NCBI RefSeq assembly: GCF_000348805.1
Contig: NC_020510.1
Location: 62,001 to 126,000, forward strand
Origin: Blattabacterium cuenoti BPAA
GTDB taxonomy: Bacteria; Bacteroidota; Bacteroidia; Flavobacteriales; Blattabacteriaceae
Length of the DNA stretch: 64,000 bases
Direction: 5' to 3'
A program made the position numbers and the translations under genes. Below, one piece after another: positions 1 through 8,011 of this stretch (position 1 is the first letter of the stretch; every line of letters starts with the position of its first letter). The notes under the pieces are model-generated. The model was not told the origin of the DNA, did not search any database, and saw only the letters and a list, made by a program, of their open reading frames with translations.

Positions 1-1
1 T

Positions 2-604
2 TTTTTTTTAATGAATGCTTTAAGCATTTGTCTTAGATTGAAAAAAGAATATGAAAAGTTTAATCAAAGTTATAGATTAACAATTGAAATTTATATAATA
101 CAATTGGCATATTTATTCGATAATCATAAAAATGAAAAATCCTTCTTAATAGAAGAAGAAAAAAAAAATGAAAAATCCTTCTTAATAGAAGAAGAAAAAA
201 AAAATGAAAAATTTTCTGATTTCAAAGAAGATGAAAAAATTCAATGTTTACAAAAAAATTGGATAAAATTTTTACAGAAATATTCTGGAAAAATAAATCC
301 TATTTATTTATTTTTTTTGAAAAATGAAATACAATTTCAGATTGAAAAAAATAAAATATTTCTTGTTTTTCCATCTAAATTAGGAAATTATAATTTTTTG
401 TTAATTCAAACACATTTTTTTAAATATTTTAAAGAAAAATTCAATTATCCGCATTTAGAATTTGAAATAGTGAAAAAAAATTCAAGTACAATAGAACAAT
501 ATAATCTTTTATATCATAAAAATAAATTAATAGAAACATTAATAGAACGATTGAATTTAAAAATTTCTTCTTATGAAATACAAGGAAAAAAAAAATTCTT
601 GTAA
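2..604 (+). CDS. dnaX: DNA polymerase III subunit gamma/tau, C-terminal part (5' end outside window)
   Basis: The reading frame is open from base 2 through the first ATG at 11, so this is the 3' end of a gene that begins left of the window. The first residues (ALSICLRLKKEY, then a segment ending in IIQLAYLF) resemble the end of the clamp-loader collar domain of Bacteroidota DnaX. A charged linker and a small alpha/beta tail of about 110 residues follow, as in tau-like C-termini of this phylum. DnaX is the ATPase core of the clamp loader that places the sliding clamp on DNA. The linker carries an exact 12-residue tandem duplication. The identification rests on the C-terminal part only, so it is moderately sure. 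Confidence 0.6.
   Translation, partial: FFLMNALSICLRLKKEYEKFNQSYRLTIEIYIIQLAYLFDNHKNEKSFLIEEEKKNEKSFLIEEEKKNEKFSDFKEDEKIQCLQKNWIKFLQKYSGKINPIYLFFLKNEIQFQIEKNKIFLVFPSKLGNYNFLLIQTHFFKYFKEKFNYPHLEFEIVKKNSSTIEQYNLLYHKNKLIETLIERLNLKISSYEIQGKKKFL
131..202 (+). repeat. In-frame 36-bp tandem duplication inside dnaX
   Basis: Two adjacent identical 36-bp units (131-166 and 167-202) each encode NEKSFLIEEEKK, and a third partial copy (NEKF) follows. The frame is kept because the unit is a multiple of three. It lies in the charged linker between the collar domain and the tail. Replication slippage is the likely origin. Confidence 0.9.
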
Positions 605-719
605 ACGATTTTTTTCTTGTATGAGATTTATTTCTATTCAAATTATTTTTTTTTCATTTGTAGAAATGAAAGAGATATTTTATCTTTTTTTGAATAAAAT
701 ATTTGAATGATTTCCATTT

Positions 720-2831
720 ATGATTTATCATTATTCGTCAAACAGTATTAAAAAAATTTTTTTATCTTCTCCTTATTCCGATGAAGATATTGAAAATGAC
801 AGTTCTTCCTCTTCTTATGGATCTGGAGGGAGCGGAACAGGTTCTGGTTATTATGGAGGGATAAAAAGTAAAACTCCTGTTTTGGATAATTTTGGAAGAG
901 ATTTGAATTCCATAGCTATGGAAGGAAAATTAGATCCCGTAGTAGGTAGAGATAAAGAAGTTGAACGTGTTTCTCAAATATTGAGTAGAAGAAAAAAAAA
1001 TAATCCTCTTCTTATAGGAGAACCTGGAGTAGGAAAATCTGCTATTGCTGAAGGATTAGCATTACGTATTGTGCAAAAAAAAGTTTCCAGAGTCTTGTAC
1101 AATAAGAGAGTGGTTGTATTAGATTTAGCAAGTTTAGTTGCTGGAACTAAATATAGAGGTCAATTTGAAGAAAGAATGAAAGCCATTATCAATGAATCGG
1201 AGAAAAATAAAGGTCTAATTCTTTTTATAGATGAAATTCATACTATGATTGGAGCAGGAGGAACTACTGGTTCTTTAGACGCTTCTAATATCTTTAAGCC
1301 AGCTTTAGCAAGGGGAGATATTCAATGTATAGGGGCAACAACACTCAATGAATATAGACAATATATAGAAAAAGATGGAGCCTTAGAAAGGAGATTTCAA
1401 AAAATCATTGTTCACCCTTCTTCTGAGGAAGAAACTATAGAGATTTTAAGAAAAATAAAAGGAAAATATGAAAGTCATCATAACGTTATTTATACAGAAA
1501 AAGCGATAAAAGCTTGTGTCTATCTTACTGGACGATATATTATAGATCGTTTTTTACCAGATAAAGCCATTGATGCTTTAGATGAAGCAGGTTCTCGTGT
1601 TCATATTAAAAACATAAAAGTTCCACAGGAAATAGTTTTTTTAGAGAAAGAATTAGAAAGTATTCGAAAAGAAAAATCAAAAGTAGTTAAAAGTCAAAAA
1701 TACGAAGAAGCGGCACGTTTACGTGATACAGAAAAACGTATTGAAAAACAATTAATGAAAGCCCAAAAAGAGTGGGAAGAATCTTCTAAAAAGAATAAAG
1801 AAATTGTATCCGAAGAGAATGTTGAAGAAGTGGTCTCAATGATGAGTGGGGTTCCAATCAATAAAATAGCTCAAGCTGAAATGAAAAAATTGAGCAAAAT
1901 GATAGATATTTTAAGAGAAAAAATAGTAGGACAAGATGAAGCGGTAGAAAAAATAGTAAGAGCAGTTCAAAGAAATAGAACTGGATTGAAAGATCCTAAT
2001 TCTCCTATAGGTTCTTTTATTTTCTTAGGACAAACAGGGGTAGGAAAAACTTATTTAGCAAAAATTTTTGCTAAAGAATTATTTGATTCAGAAGAATCAT
2101 TGATTCGTATAGATATGAGTGAATATATGGAAAAATTTTCTGTATCCCGATTAATCGGAGCTCCTCCAGGTTATGTGGGGTATGAAGAAGGAGGACAATT
2201 AACAGAAATCATACGTCGTAGACCTTATTCTGTAATATTATTAGATGAGATAGAAAAAGCACATCATGAAGTATTTAATGTTTTGTTACAAATGTTAGAT
2301 TATGGGTGTGTTACAGATAGTATTGGAAGAAAAATAAATTTTAAAAATACCGTGATTATTTTTACTTCAAATACGGGAACACAACAATTAAAAGAGTTTG
2401 GTCAAGGAATCGGTTTTCATACTCAAGCAAGAAAATTAAATAATTATATACAAAATGTACTGGAACAAGCTTTAAAACGTACTTTTTCTCCTGAATTCTT
2501 AAATAGAATAGATGATATTATTATTTTTAATTCTTTAACAAGAGAAAATATATCAAAAATAACTCGTATTGAATTAAACAAAATAATTTTTCATGTGTCT
2601 AATTTAGGTTATGAATTGGTATTACTTCCTGAAGTAATAGATTTTATTCAAAAAAAAGGATTTGATCAAGAATATGGAGCACGTCCTTTAAAAAGAGTAA
2701 TAGAAAGATTTATAAAAAATCCTATATCGGAATATATAATTAGTGAAAAATTAAAAAAAGGAGATAAAATTTCACTAAAAATGGATAAAAATAATGACAA
2801 TGTAGAAGTATTTATTCATCAAAAAAAATGA
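720..2831 (+). CDS. clpC: ClpC-type AAA+ unfoldase lacking the N-terminal domain
   Basis: Hexameric Hsp100 ATPase that unfolds proteins and feeds them to ClpP. Domain order: a Ser/Gly-rich linker (about 28-43); AAA+ module 1 with Walker A GEPGVGKS (100-107) and Walker B LFIDE (168-172); a middle domain with a UVR-like stretch around YEEAARLRD (328-336), typical of ClpC; AAA+ module 2 with GQTGVGKT (437-444) and ILLDE (506-510); and a GIGF loop (563-566) where ClpP binds. The protein has 703 residues, about 140-150 fewer than flavobacterial relatives. It begins in the linker, so the substrate and adaptor-binding Clp N repeats are absent. An in-frame stop at 708-710 rules out a longer start, and dnaX ends at 604. 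It overlaps nth by 4 bp. Confidence 0.93.
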   Translation: MIYHYSSNSIKKIFLSSPYSDEDIENDSSSSSYGSGGSGTGSGYYGGIKSKTPVLDNFGRDLNSIAMEGKLDPVVGRDKEVERVSQILSRRKKNNPLLIGEPGVGKSAIAEGLALRIVQKKVSRVLYNKRVVVLDLASLVAGTKYRGQFEERMKAIINESEKNKGLILFIDEIHTMIGAGGTTGSLDASNIFKPALARGDIQCIGATTLNEYRQYIEKDGALERRFQKIIVHPSSEEETIEILRKIKGKYESHHNVIYTEKAIKACVYLTGRYIIDRFLPDKAIDALDEAGSRVHIKNIKVPQEIVFLEKELESIRKEKSKVVKSQKYEEAARLRDTEKRIEKQLMKAQKEWEESSKKNKEIVSEENVEEVVSMMSGVPINKIAQAEMKKLSKMIDILREKIVGQDEAVEKIVRAVQRNRTGLKDPNSPIGSFIFLGQTGVGKTYLAKIFAKELFDSEESLIRIDMSEYMEKFSVSRLIGAPPGYVGYEEGGQLTEIIRRRPYSVILLDEIEKAHHEVFNVLLQMLDYGCVTDSIGRKINFKNTVIIFTSNTGTQQLKEFGQGIGFHTQARKLNNYIQNVLEQALKRTFSPEFLNRIDDIIIFNSLTRENISKITRIELNKIIFHVSNLGYELVLLPEVIDFIQKKGFDQEYGARPLKRVIERFIKNPISEYIISEKLKKGDKISLKMDKNNDNVEVFIHQKK

Positions 2832-3463
2832 ATTTTATTTCAAAAAAAATAAAAATTATTGAAAATATATTGGATTTTTTATATCCTAATCCAACTCCTA
2901 CTTTGTATTATATTAATGAATACACTTTATTGATATCTATTATGTTAAGTTCCAGAAGTCAAGAAAAAAAAGTCAATGAAATTACAAAAATTCTATTTAG
3001 AAAAATCAATAACCCCATAGATACAATTTGTACTCCTATTGAAAATATAAAAAATATTATAAAACATATAGGACTTTACAATACAAAATCTAAAAATATT
3101 TATGATTTATCTGTTATATTAATCAAAAAATATAATGGAGTAATTCCGAAAAATATTTCGGAATTAAAATTTTTACCTGGAATAGGACATAAGACTGCTT
3201 CTGTTTTTTTATCCCATGTATCCAATGAATCTGTATTTCCTGTGGATACTCACATTCATAGAATGATGTTTCGTTGGAAATTGAGCAATGGAAAAAATGT
3301 TAAACAAACAGAACAAGATGCAAAACGCTTTTTCAAAAAAAAAAATTGGAAAAAATTACATCTTCAAATTATCTCTTATGCTAAAAAATATTCTCCTTCT
3401 AGAAAATGGAATTTAAAAAAAGATATCATCTATCAAGAATTATTAAACAAGAATTTATTATGA
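2828..3463 (+). CDS. nth: Endonuclease III-like DNA glycosylase without Fe-S cluster
   Basis: Base-excision repair glycosylase/AP lyase of the helix-hairpin-helix family, for oxidised pyrimidines. The HhH motif LPGIGHKTA (116-124) holds the catalytic Lys122, and VDTH supplies Asp140. The usual C-terminal C-X6-C-X2-C-X5-C motif that binds [4Fe-4S] is missing: that region reads SYAKKYSPSRKW, with no cysteines. The early LSAQ segment reads LSSR, so the lesion-probing Gln is changed. The frame is intact and the length (211 aa) is normal. The start overlaps clpC (ATGA), which suggests co-transcription. Activity without the cluster is plausible, since some family members lack it, but is not shown. 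Confidence 0.9.
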   Translation: MNFISKKIKIIENILDFLYPNPTPTLYYINEYTLLISIMLSSRSQEKKVNEITKILFRKINNPIDTICTPIENIKNIIKHIGLYNTKSKNIYDLSVILIKKYNGVIPKNISELKFLPGIGHKTASVFLSHVSNESVFPVDTHIHRMMFRWKLSNGKNVKQTEQDAKRFFKKKNWKKLHLQIISYAKKYSPSRKWNLKKDIIYQELLNKNLL

Positions 3464-3480
3464 CATTTTTATTAAAATTC

Positions 3481-3831
3481 TTAAAAAGGTAAATCATCAA
3501 AATCATCAGATGATAAAGGAGGAGATGTTGAAGTCATTTTATTTGAAGTTTTTCCTGTAGAATAATGTTCTATTTTCCATCCTTGAATGGAATTAAAATA
3601 TCTAATAACTCCTTCAGGATTTTTCCATTCTCTTCCTCTAATGTTTATGAATATTTTTATTTTATCTTTTGGTTTAATATTTTCTAACAAATCCACTTTA
3701 TCTTGAATAAATTCAATTAATATGTTTTGAGAATATGGCTCTTCAGTAGTAAGAACTATTTCTCTTTTTTGAAATCCGCTATCAAATTTTTGAATATCAA
3801 ATAATTTTTTGACTATTCCTATGATTTCCAT
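3481..3831 (-). CDS. DUF3127 family protein with SSB-like acidic tail
   Basis: Small 116-aa protein of the Bacteroidota DUF3127 family, recognised from segments such as REIVLTTEEPY, FINIRGREWKNPEG and YFNSIQGWKI. The N-terminal 85 residues look like a compact beta-rich fold. A disordered Ser/Thr/Pro stretch follows, and the protein ends in DDFDDLPF, very like the acidic C-terminal tip of single-stranded DNA-binding protein (DDDIPF). That suggests a nucleic-acid-binding OB-like role with partner recruitment, but I know of no established function. It is first in a leftward block of five genes and converges with nth. Confidence 0.8.
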   Translation of the reverse strand: MEIIGIVKKLFDIQKFDSGFQKREIVLTTEEPYSQNILIEFIQDKVDLLENIKPKDKIKIFINIRGREWKNPEGVIRYFNSIQGWKIEHYSTGKTSNKMTSTSPPLSSDDFDDLPF

Positions 3832-3843
3832 GGAACTTAAAAT

Positions 3844-4785
3844 TTATTTTTTTTTGCTGTTATTCTTTTTTTTAAGAGTTTCTCCAATTTGGTTAGAAAC
3901 ATTAAATGAAGTAATCATATTATTTAACATTTCACTAGCCGATCCTGGTGAATTGGGTAATAAAATTAAATTAGTATTTCCACTTTCTCCCATAGATTGG
4001 AGAGTATCATAGTGTTGTGTAACAACAATCAAAGCAGAAGCTTCTTGTGAATTAATTCCTACATTATTTAACACTTCTACAGATTCTAGAATTCCTCTAG
4101 CTATTTCTCTACGTTGATCTGCTGTTCCTATTCCTTGTAATTTTTTACTTTCAGCTTCTGCTTTTGCTTTAGCTACAATTTTAATCCTATCAGCTTCTGC
4201 TTGATATTCAGCAGCAACCTTTTCTCTTTCAGCTGTATTAATGCGATTCATAGCCTGTTTTACTTGTTCATCTGGATCAAGATCTGTAACTAATGCTTTA
4301 ATTATAGAATATCCATAATTTAACATAGATCCTTCCAATTCTCCTTTAACTGCAAGAGCTATATGATCTTTTCGCTCGAAAACATCATCTAAACGCATTT
4401 TTGGAACTTCTGCTCTCACTACATCAAATATATAAGAAGTAATCTGAGCATGAGAATTATCTAATTTATAAAAAGCTTCATATACTTTATCTTTGATTAC
4501 CTTGAATTGAACCGATACTTTAACTTTAACAAAAACGTTATCTTTCGTCTTTGTATCTACTAATACATCTAATTGTTGAATTTTTAATGTAAGTTTTCCT
4601 ATTATATTATCCATAATAGGAACCTTAAAATTTAATCCAGCATAACGAATGCTATGAAATTTACCCATTCTTTCAAGAATAGCTGCTGTCTCTTGGTTTA
4701 CTATAAAGATAAAACTAGAAAAAATAGATAAAATCAAAAGTGCCAATATTCCATAAAACAGTAAACTGAAAATACTCATATTCAA
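3844..4785 (-). CDS. SPFH/band 7 domain membrane protein (stomatin-like)
   Basis: A single N-terminal membrane segment (about residues 5-28) is followed by an SPFH/band 7 domain (about 28-200) and an Ala/Glu/Lys-rich coiled coil (AEREKVAAEYQAEADRIK and onward). This architecture matches QmcA/stomatin-like proteins, which oligomerise on the cytoplasmic membrane and are linked to membrane organisation and protease control. The tail ends in a Lys/Asn-rich stretch. The 313-aa length is normal. It lies 5 bp downstream of the sufT-like gene on the same strand. The family call is firm; a specific name is not. Confidence 0.88.
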   Translation of the reverse strand: MNMSIFSLLFYGILALLILSIFSSFIFIVNQETAAILERMGKFHSIRYAGLNFKVPIMDNIIGKLTLKIQQLDVLVDTKTKDNVFVKVKVSVQFKVIKDKVYEAFYKLDNSHAQITSYIFDVVRAEVPKMRLDDVFERKDHIALAVKGELEGSMLNYGYSIIKALVTDLDPDEQVKQAMNRINTAEREKVAAEYQAEADRIKIVAKAKAEAESKKLQGIGTADQRREIARGILESVEVLNNVGINSQEASALIVVTQHYDTLQSMGESGNTNLILLPNSPGSASEMLNNMITSFNVSNQIGETLKKKNNSKKK

Positions 4786-4790
4786 AAAAT

Positions 4791-5108
4791 TTATAACAAT
4801 CCTAATTCTAAACGAGCTTCATCGCTCATAAATTCTCTACTCCAAGGTGGATCAAATGTTAAAATAACATCTACTTCTTTTATTTCTTGTATCATAGATT
4901 GGACTTTTTCTTTAACTTCTAAAGGCAGACTTTCTGCAACCGGACAATTAGGCGTAGTTAAAGTCATTACTATTTTCACTTTATTTTTTCCAGAAATTTG
5001 AACATCGTAAATCAAACCTAACTCATAAATATCTACTGAAATTTCTGGATCATATATACTTTTTAATACAGAAATAATACGATCTTCTAAAGAATAACTT
5101 GGATTCAT
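4791..5108 (-). CDS. sufT: SufT/MIP18-family (DUF59) Fe-S assembly factor
   Basis: 105-aa single-domain DUF59 protein. Family marks are YDPEISVDIYELGLIYDV near the N-terminus and the conserved Cys in LTTPNCPVAESLP. Family members (SufT, PaaD, MIP18) help mature iron-sulfur proteins. In free-living flavobacteria a similar gene sits with suf genes; here it stands between an SPFH gene and an M16 peptidase gene, overlapping the latter by 4 bp. Fe-S clients nearby include ActB, MutY and IlvD. The symbol is by similarity. Confidence 0.85.
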   Translation of the reverse strand: MNPSYSLEDRIISVLKSIYDPEISVDIYELGLIYDVQISGKNKVKIVMTLTTPNCPVAESLPLEVKEKVQSMIQEIKEVDVILTFDPPWSREFMSDEARLELGLL

Positions 5109-6571
5109 TTTTCTTCTTTCTTGATTAAAGATCCAAATTGATCAAAAAAACGAATAGAATAACCTAATTTTTTTATATTAGGTAATATATCGTGAGCTTT
5201 TCCAACAATTATGATTCTACCATTCTTTGTGAAAAAAAACTTTTGACATGATTGATAGACATCATCTATCGTAACTGATTCTATTTTCTTTAAATAATTT
5301 TTATAAAATCCACTTGGAAGGTCATTTTTTAATTCACATATAAAAAGATCACTAATTCTATTAGGATCTTCAAAATCAAGAATAAATTGACCACTAATTT
5401 CTTTCTTCTTTATATTTAATTCTTCCAAAGAAATTTTCTTTTCTGTTATTTCAAAAATTTCTTTTATAAGATCTTTTATTGTTTTTTCTGTAACTTCATT
5501 TCTTACTTGAGTATAAACTGAAAAATAACCAATATTTCTATCAGATTTCAAAATAGAATAAGCTCCATATGTATAAGCCTTTTTTTCTCTAAGGTTTAAA
5601 AACAAACGACTCTGAGGCCCACCTCCCAAAATTCCATTTGCTAACATAGAAGAAAAATATTCTGGATCATTTTTTTTCAAACAAACCGGTCCACCAAAAC
5701 AAATAGTAGATTGAGTTAAAGTAGGAATATCCACTATATCTATTTCTATTTTAGATGGAATCACATACTGTTTGAGAACAGGATCATCTATATATGATTT
5801 TTTTTCCCATTTAGAAAAATAAAGATCACACAATTTTTCCGCTTCTTTTTGAGAGATATCTCCAATAAAAGAAAGATAGGAAATGTTTGGTATATAATAT
5901 TTTTCATATAATTTCTTCAAATCATAAAGAGTAATATTTTTAATTGTATCATGGGTCTCGTACTCTCCATAAGGATGATCTTTTCCAAAATATAAAACAT
6001 TTCGTACTCTTTGTAAAATAGCATTGGGATCTTTTTCTGAAAGACTAATATCTATAATTCTTTGTTTAATGATTTTATCCAATTCTTTTGAGTTATCAAA
6101 TTTGCTATTCATCAAAATATCACTCATTATAAATACAGATTGATTCAAATATTTCTTCATAGTGAAAATAGATGTTTCAGAGAAAGAAGTATATAAACTA
6201 CATCCCATATAATCAATCATATCGTCTAATTTTTCTTTAGTATGATTTTTCGTACCAGAACGAAGCATTTGACCCAAAATTTTTTTGATTCCAGTCTTAT
6301 CTTTTTCCAAGAAAGGTTGATAATCCAATTCTAAACCAATTCTAACTAAAGGTAGTTTATGATTTTCTACAATGAGAACTTTTAATCCATTTTTCATTTG
6401 AAAAAACTTAGGTTTTTCAATGTTTATAGTAGTATTTCTTTTGAGAGATGGAGGGGGGACATTTCGATTAAATATATGAGCAAACATAATTATTGTATGA
6501 AAAAAAATTATTACAGCAAGGATTATTTTAATAATAAATTTATTTATCTGTGTTCTCGTTATCTGGAACAT
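5105..6571 (-). CDS. M16 family peptidase-like protein, non-catalytic partner
   Basis: 488-aa insulinase/M16 fold with an N-terminal hydrophobic anchor or signal (about residues 12-33), so it acts outside the cytoplasmic membrane. The zinc motif HXXEH is absent at the expected place after NGLKVLIVENHKLPLVRIGL. The C-terminal M16 half, with GGPQSRLFLNLREKKAYTYG, is well preserved. In heterodimeric M16 enzymes one subunit carries zinc and the other, like this one, shapes the chamber. The upstream neighbour has the zinc motif and overlaps this gene by 32 bp, so the two probably form one complex. Substrates are unknown. Confidence 0.9.
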   Translation of the reverse strand: MFQITRTQINKFIIKIILAVIIFFHTIIMFAHIFNRNVPPPSLKRNTTINIEKPKFFQMKNGLKVLIVENHKLPLVRIGLELDYQPFLEKDKTGIKKILGQMLRSGTKNHTKEKLDDMIDYMGCSLYTSFSETSIFTMKKYLNQSVFIMSDILMNSKFDNSKELDKIIKQRIIDISLSEKDPNAILQRVRNVLYFGKDHPYGEYETHDTIKNITLYDLKKLYEKYYIPNISYLSFIGDISQKEAEKLCDLYFSKWEKKSYIDDPVLKQYVIPSKIEIDIVDIPTLTQSTICFGGPVCLKKNDPEYFSSMLANGILGGGPQSRLFLNLREKKAYTYGAYSILKSDRNIGYFSVYTQVRNEVTEKTIKDLIKEIFEITEKKISLEELNIKKKEISGQFILDFEDPNRISDLFICELKNDLPSGFYKNYLKKIESVTIDDVYQSCQKFFFTKNGRIIIVGKAHDILPNIKKLGYSIRFFDQFGSLIKKEEK

Positions 6572-7901
6572 TATATAAACGAACTCTGTTATTTTTATTT
6601 AAATATTTGTTAGCAACTTGTTTTATATCTCCTGTAGTTATTTTTCTATATCTTTCTATATCCGTATTAATTAAATCAGCATTATGATAATATAAATAAT
6701 AGTGAGATAAATTCGCAGTGATTCCACTCATAGAATAATTGTCTGAAATAAATTTTTTTTCAAAACAGTTTTTTTGTTTTTCCAATTCATATTCTGTTAT
6801 TCCTTTTTCTTTTAAAAGATCGATTTCCTCATCTATTATTTTTGTCAATTGATCTATTGTAATTCCAGGATTAATTAATCCATATATCATAAAAATACCA
6901 TAATCTTCCATTGTATCTAAAGATGATCCTGCATAAGAAGCTACTTGCTTCGTATTTACAATATTTTTCATTATGCGAGAACTTTCTCCAGAAGATAATA
7001 CATGATCAATAATTTTTAATACATAAGAATCCTCATCTGTGAGTTTTGGAACTCTATACGATAAAAATACTCCAGGCACTTTAGTATTTTTATCTACGTA
7101 AGTGAAAAATATTTCTTTTTTCATCGGTTCTTCTTCTATTTTATTCATTTTAAAATTTCTTGTTCCTTTAGGGATAGATGAAAAATATTTTTTAATCAGC
7201 ATTCTAGCTTCATTCATATCGAAATCACCTGATACTACTAAAACCGCATTGTTCGGAACATAGTAAGTCTTATAAAATTCTTTATAATCAGCTTCTGTTG
7301 CAGTATCTAAATCTTGATATAATCCAATAATTGGATATTTATATGGATGTTTTTTGAATAATAAAGAAGGAATAATCTCAGAAATGGCTTTTACATATGG
7401 CTGATTCTCTACACGCATTTTTTTTTCTTCTTTCACCACTTCTCTTTGAATATTAATACTTTCTTCATCGACTTTAGCATGAAGCATTCTTTCCGATTCT
7501 AACCACAAAGCTAATGGAAGACGATCAGATGGTAAAATTTCGTAATAACAAGTTTCATCATGATTTGTATAAGCATTATTTTTTCCTCCATTATAGGCAA
7601 TGTACTTAAAATATTCTCCTTTTTTAATATTTTTGGATCCTTCAAACATAAGATGTTCGAAAAAGTGAGCAAAACCCGATTTTCCAGGAGTTTCGTTTTT
7701 ACTTCCTACATGATACAAAACAGAAATAGAAACTAAAGGGGTTGTCTTATCTTGATGTAAAACAACATGCAATCCATTTGATAGTTTCTCTTCGAAAAAC
7801 TTAATTTGATACAACTCTTTAGAACGGTTAAAATTTTTTGGACTCAAATGATTCAGTATCATAGTTATAAACATTAAGAAAAAAATGAAAATCCTATTCA
7901 T
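6540..7901 (-). CDS. M16 family zinc metallopeptidase, catalytic subunit
   Basis: 453-aa M16 peptidase with the inverted zinc motif HFFEH (79-83) and the downstream QREVVKEEKKMR segment supplying the third ligand. A short hydrophobic N-terminus (about residues 2-17) suggests export. It pairs with the overlapping non-catalytic M16 gene downstream. Such pairs are common in flavobacteria and belong to the processing-peptidase-like branch. The ATG at 7901 lies only a few bases from a TAACTTTG promoter-like element, so its mRNA may have almost no leader. Confidence 0.93.
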   Translation of the reverse strand: MNRIFIFFLMFITMILNHLSPKNFNRSKELYQIKFFEEKLSNGLHVVLHQDKTTPLVSISVLYHVGSKNETPGKSGFAHFFEHLMFEGSKNIKKGEYFKYIAYNGGKNNAYTNHDETCYYEILPSDRLPLALWLESERMLHAKVDEESINIQREVVKEEKKMRVENQPYVKAISEIIPSLLFKKHPYKYPIIGLYQDLDTATEADYKEFYKTYYVPNNAVLVVSGDFDMNEARMLIKKYFSSIPKGTRNFKMNKIEEEPMKKEIFFTYVDKNTKVPGVFLSYRVPKLTDEDSYVLKIIDHVLSSGESSRIMKNIVNTKQVASYAGSSLDTMEDYGIFMIYGLINPGITIDQLTKIIDEEIDLLKEKGITEYELEKQKNCFEKKFISDNYSMSGITANLSHYYLYYHNADLINTDIERYRKITTGDIKQVANKYLNKNNRVRLYNVPDNENTDK

Positions 7902-7905
7902 GAAA

Positions 7906-7913
7906 CAAAGTTA
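7906..7913 (-). promoter_or_regulatory. TAnnTTTG -7 element before the M16 gene pair
   Basis: Minus-strand TAACTTTG fits the Bacteroidota -7 consensus. It ends about 5 bp before the ATG at 7901, which would give a nearly leaderless transcript. I see no TTG at the usual -33 spacing. Confidence 0.35.
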
Positions 7914-8011
7914 AAGATTCAAAAAAGAAATTTACGAATTTTTTTTTCCAAAAAATGGGATTTTTTCTTTTATTCTATTTTTGTTATAAAGTTATGAATT
8001 CATTATATAGT

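Noticed and set aside
5105..6571. M16 protein without HXXEH as a decayed enzyme
   Set aside because: Non-catalytic M16 partners next to a catalytic subunit are normal for this family, and the frame is intact.
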